Source: Bacteroidota bacterium (lineage in GTDB: Bacteria > Bacteroidota > Bacteroidia > Bacteroidales > Paludibacteraceae). Taken from it: a stretch of 8,518 nt of DNA. Made by a program: the position numbers and the translations under genes. The stretch spans positions 1-8,518 of the forward strand of contig JAFNAU010000121.1 in assembly GCA_017860335.1 (NCBI GenBank). The letters are read 5' to 3'. The notes beneath the pieces were generated by a model. That model did no database searches, had not been told where the DNA came from, and worked only from the letters and a program-made list of their open reading frames with translations. Below, piece after piece: positions 7,748-8,518 of this stretch. Numbering within the stretch: the stretch's first letter is position 1; each line of letters opens with the position of its first letter.

Positions 7748-8397
7748 TTTTCCTGAATTTTTGAGTTTAGTTCGTTCAATCGGTTAAACATCACTGCCAG
7801 ATGCGCGTAAATGGAGGTGTTCTGTACAATGATATTATCCGGTACACGTATTCTGAAAGGAGTAAAATTCCAGATTGCCTGAATTCCGCCATCTATCATC
7901 ATCTCTGCTGTTTCCTGCGCCTTATCCACCGGAACAGTAAGCACCCCGATGTTTACAAGCGTTTGTTTCTGCAATTCCCTGAAATGATCAATATGATGAA
8001 TAGGGACCCGGTTGATGCTGGTTCCGGCAAGTTCATATTTGACATCGAAACCTGCAACTATTTCCAGCCCGAATTGTTTCATCCCGTCGTCGTGCAACAG
8101 GGCGCCACCAAGACTACCCACACCGAACAAAAATGCTTTATGCGTATTGGTAAATCCCAGAAACGACTCAAGGACATTCACCAACTCATTCACTTCATAC
8201 CCAACCCTTGTCCGACCCGAAATCTGAACATAGGATAAATCTTTTGCAACTTTGGAGGCGTCAACAGCAATATTGGTGGCTATCTGGGTAGATGACAGGA
8301 ACGGTTCACCCGAATGTTGTACCAACTTGGCATACGCTAAATACCATGGAAGTCTTCTAAGGGTGGGCTCAGGTATATTGTGATCAATTTTCTGCAT
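7744..8397 (-). CDS. rex: Redox-sensing transcriptional repressor Rex
   Basis: Rex is a homodimeric repressor that reads the NADH/NAD+ ratio: it binds operators when NADH is low and leaves them when NADH rises, usually controlling fermentation and respiration genes. The 217 residues match the family length. Residues 1-80 form the winged-helix DNA-binding domain, with the start PEPTLRRLPWYL, the recognition region SSTQIATNIAVDASKVAKDL (35-54) and the wing SGRTRVGYEV. Residues 85 onward form the Rossmann domain, with the dinucleotide loop GVGSLG (92-97), an acidic residue at the end of the second strand (D118 in AGFDV) as expected for NADH binding, and the family segment IWNFTP (175-180). The C-terminal helix is the one that swaps between subunits. 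The stop overlaps the start of the hydrolase gene (ATGA), indicating one transcript. A palindrome beside its -7 box suggests self-control. Confidence 0.95.
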   Translation of the reverse strand: MQKIDHNIPEPTLRRLPWYLAYAKLVQHSGEPFLSSTQIATNIAVDASKVAKDLSYVQISGRTRVGYEVNELVNVLESFLGFTNTHKAFLFGVGSLGGALLHDDGMKQFGLEIVAGFDVKYELAGTSINRVPIHHIDHFRELQKQTLVNIGVLTVPVDKAQETAEMMIDGGIQAIWNFTPFRIRVPDNIIVQNTSIYAHLAVMFNRLNELNSKIQEK

Positions 8398-8409
8398 TAT
8401 CTTCCTAAT

Positions 8410-8434
8410 TTACAAGATTTAACTTGCAAAAATA
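8410..8434 (-). promoter_or_regulatory. Candidate rex promoter -7 box with overlapping imperfect palindrome
   Basis: The minus strand has TATTTTTG (8434-8427), an exact TAnnTTTG match, about 30 bases upstream of the rex ATG. Overlapping it and covering the likely transcription start is a 20-base imperfect palindrome: TTACAAG (8410-8416), six bases, CTTGCAA (8423-8429), with one mismatch in seven. Its size and two-fold symmetry resemble a Rex operator, but the sequence does not match the TTGTGA-N6-TCACAA form known from other bacteria. No clear -33 TTTG is seen. Confidence 0.35.
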
Positions 8435-8504
8435 ATCATTTTTTTCAATCTCCTGTCATTTTCAGGCTTGTTCATGCTTCAAAGTAAACTAAAAAAATTA
8501 AAAA

Positions 8505-8517
8505 TGTCATTTTGACA
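8505..8517. repeat. Short perfect inverted repeat TGTCA-TTT-TGACA
   Basis: A 5-base inverted repeat with a 3-base spacer stands at the right edge, about 108 bases upstream of rex. It could be a protein-binding site, or a weak terminator of a gene beyond the window, since the minus strand continues into T-rich sequence. The remaining bases between it and the rex promoter are AT-rich with no gene visible. Confidence 0.3.
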
Positions 8518-8518
8518 G

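Noticed and set aside
7801..8238. A 145-residue open frame on the plus strand opposite rex
   Set aside because: It lies fully antisense to rex, whose domains and motifs are unmistakable; no independent coding sign was seen.

Overview
The window looks like chromosomal DNA from a Bacteroidota bacterium, most likely of the order Bacteroidales. It is AT-rich, all recognisable genes lie on the minus strand, and Shine-Dalgarno sequences are not evident. Several upstream regions carry a Bacteroidota-type -7 box (TAnnTTTG). The central pair porU-porV encodes two outer-membrane components of the type IX secretion system (T9SS), which is confined to this phylum.

In transcription order (right to left) the layout is: a Rex redox repressor gene (8397-7744), with an imperfect palindrome and a -7 box just upstream; a fumarylacetoacetate-hydrolase-fold gene (7747-7198) that overlaps the rex stop by four bases but is broken by a frameshift and an internal deletion; porU (7103-3309), the T9SS sortase; porV (3147-1960), its outer-membrane shuttle partner, ending in a strong hairpin terminator; ispF (1841-1362), an isoprenoid-pathway cyclase; a 2-Cys peroxiredoxin gene (1255-739) that has lost the segment holding its peroxidatic cysteine; a hairpin terminator; and a ZIP-family metal transporter (592 to the left edge), cut off by the window.

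The functional core is PorU plus PorV. PorV brings folded cargo with a C-terminal sorting domain to PorU, which removes the domain and joins the cargo to lipopolysaccharide on the cell surface. The order porU-porV-ispF is, as I recall, the same as in Porphyromonas gingivalis, so this part is conserved rather than new. Rex, the peroxiredoxin and the ZIP transporter are ordinary housekeeping functions in redox and metal balance.

I found no CRISPR array, tRNA, rRNA, insertion sequence or clearly undescribed system. The most notable observation is that two of the seven genes carry the same kind of damage: an internal frame-breaking deletion at a point where a short repeat could have bridged the ends, removing conserved sequence. 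Whether this is real gene decay or a sequencing/assembly fault cannot be settled from the sequence alone. Every gap between genes is shorter than 200 bases.
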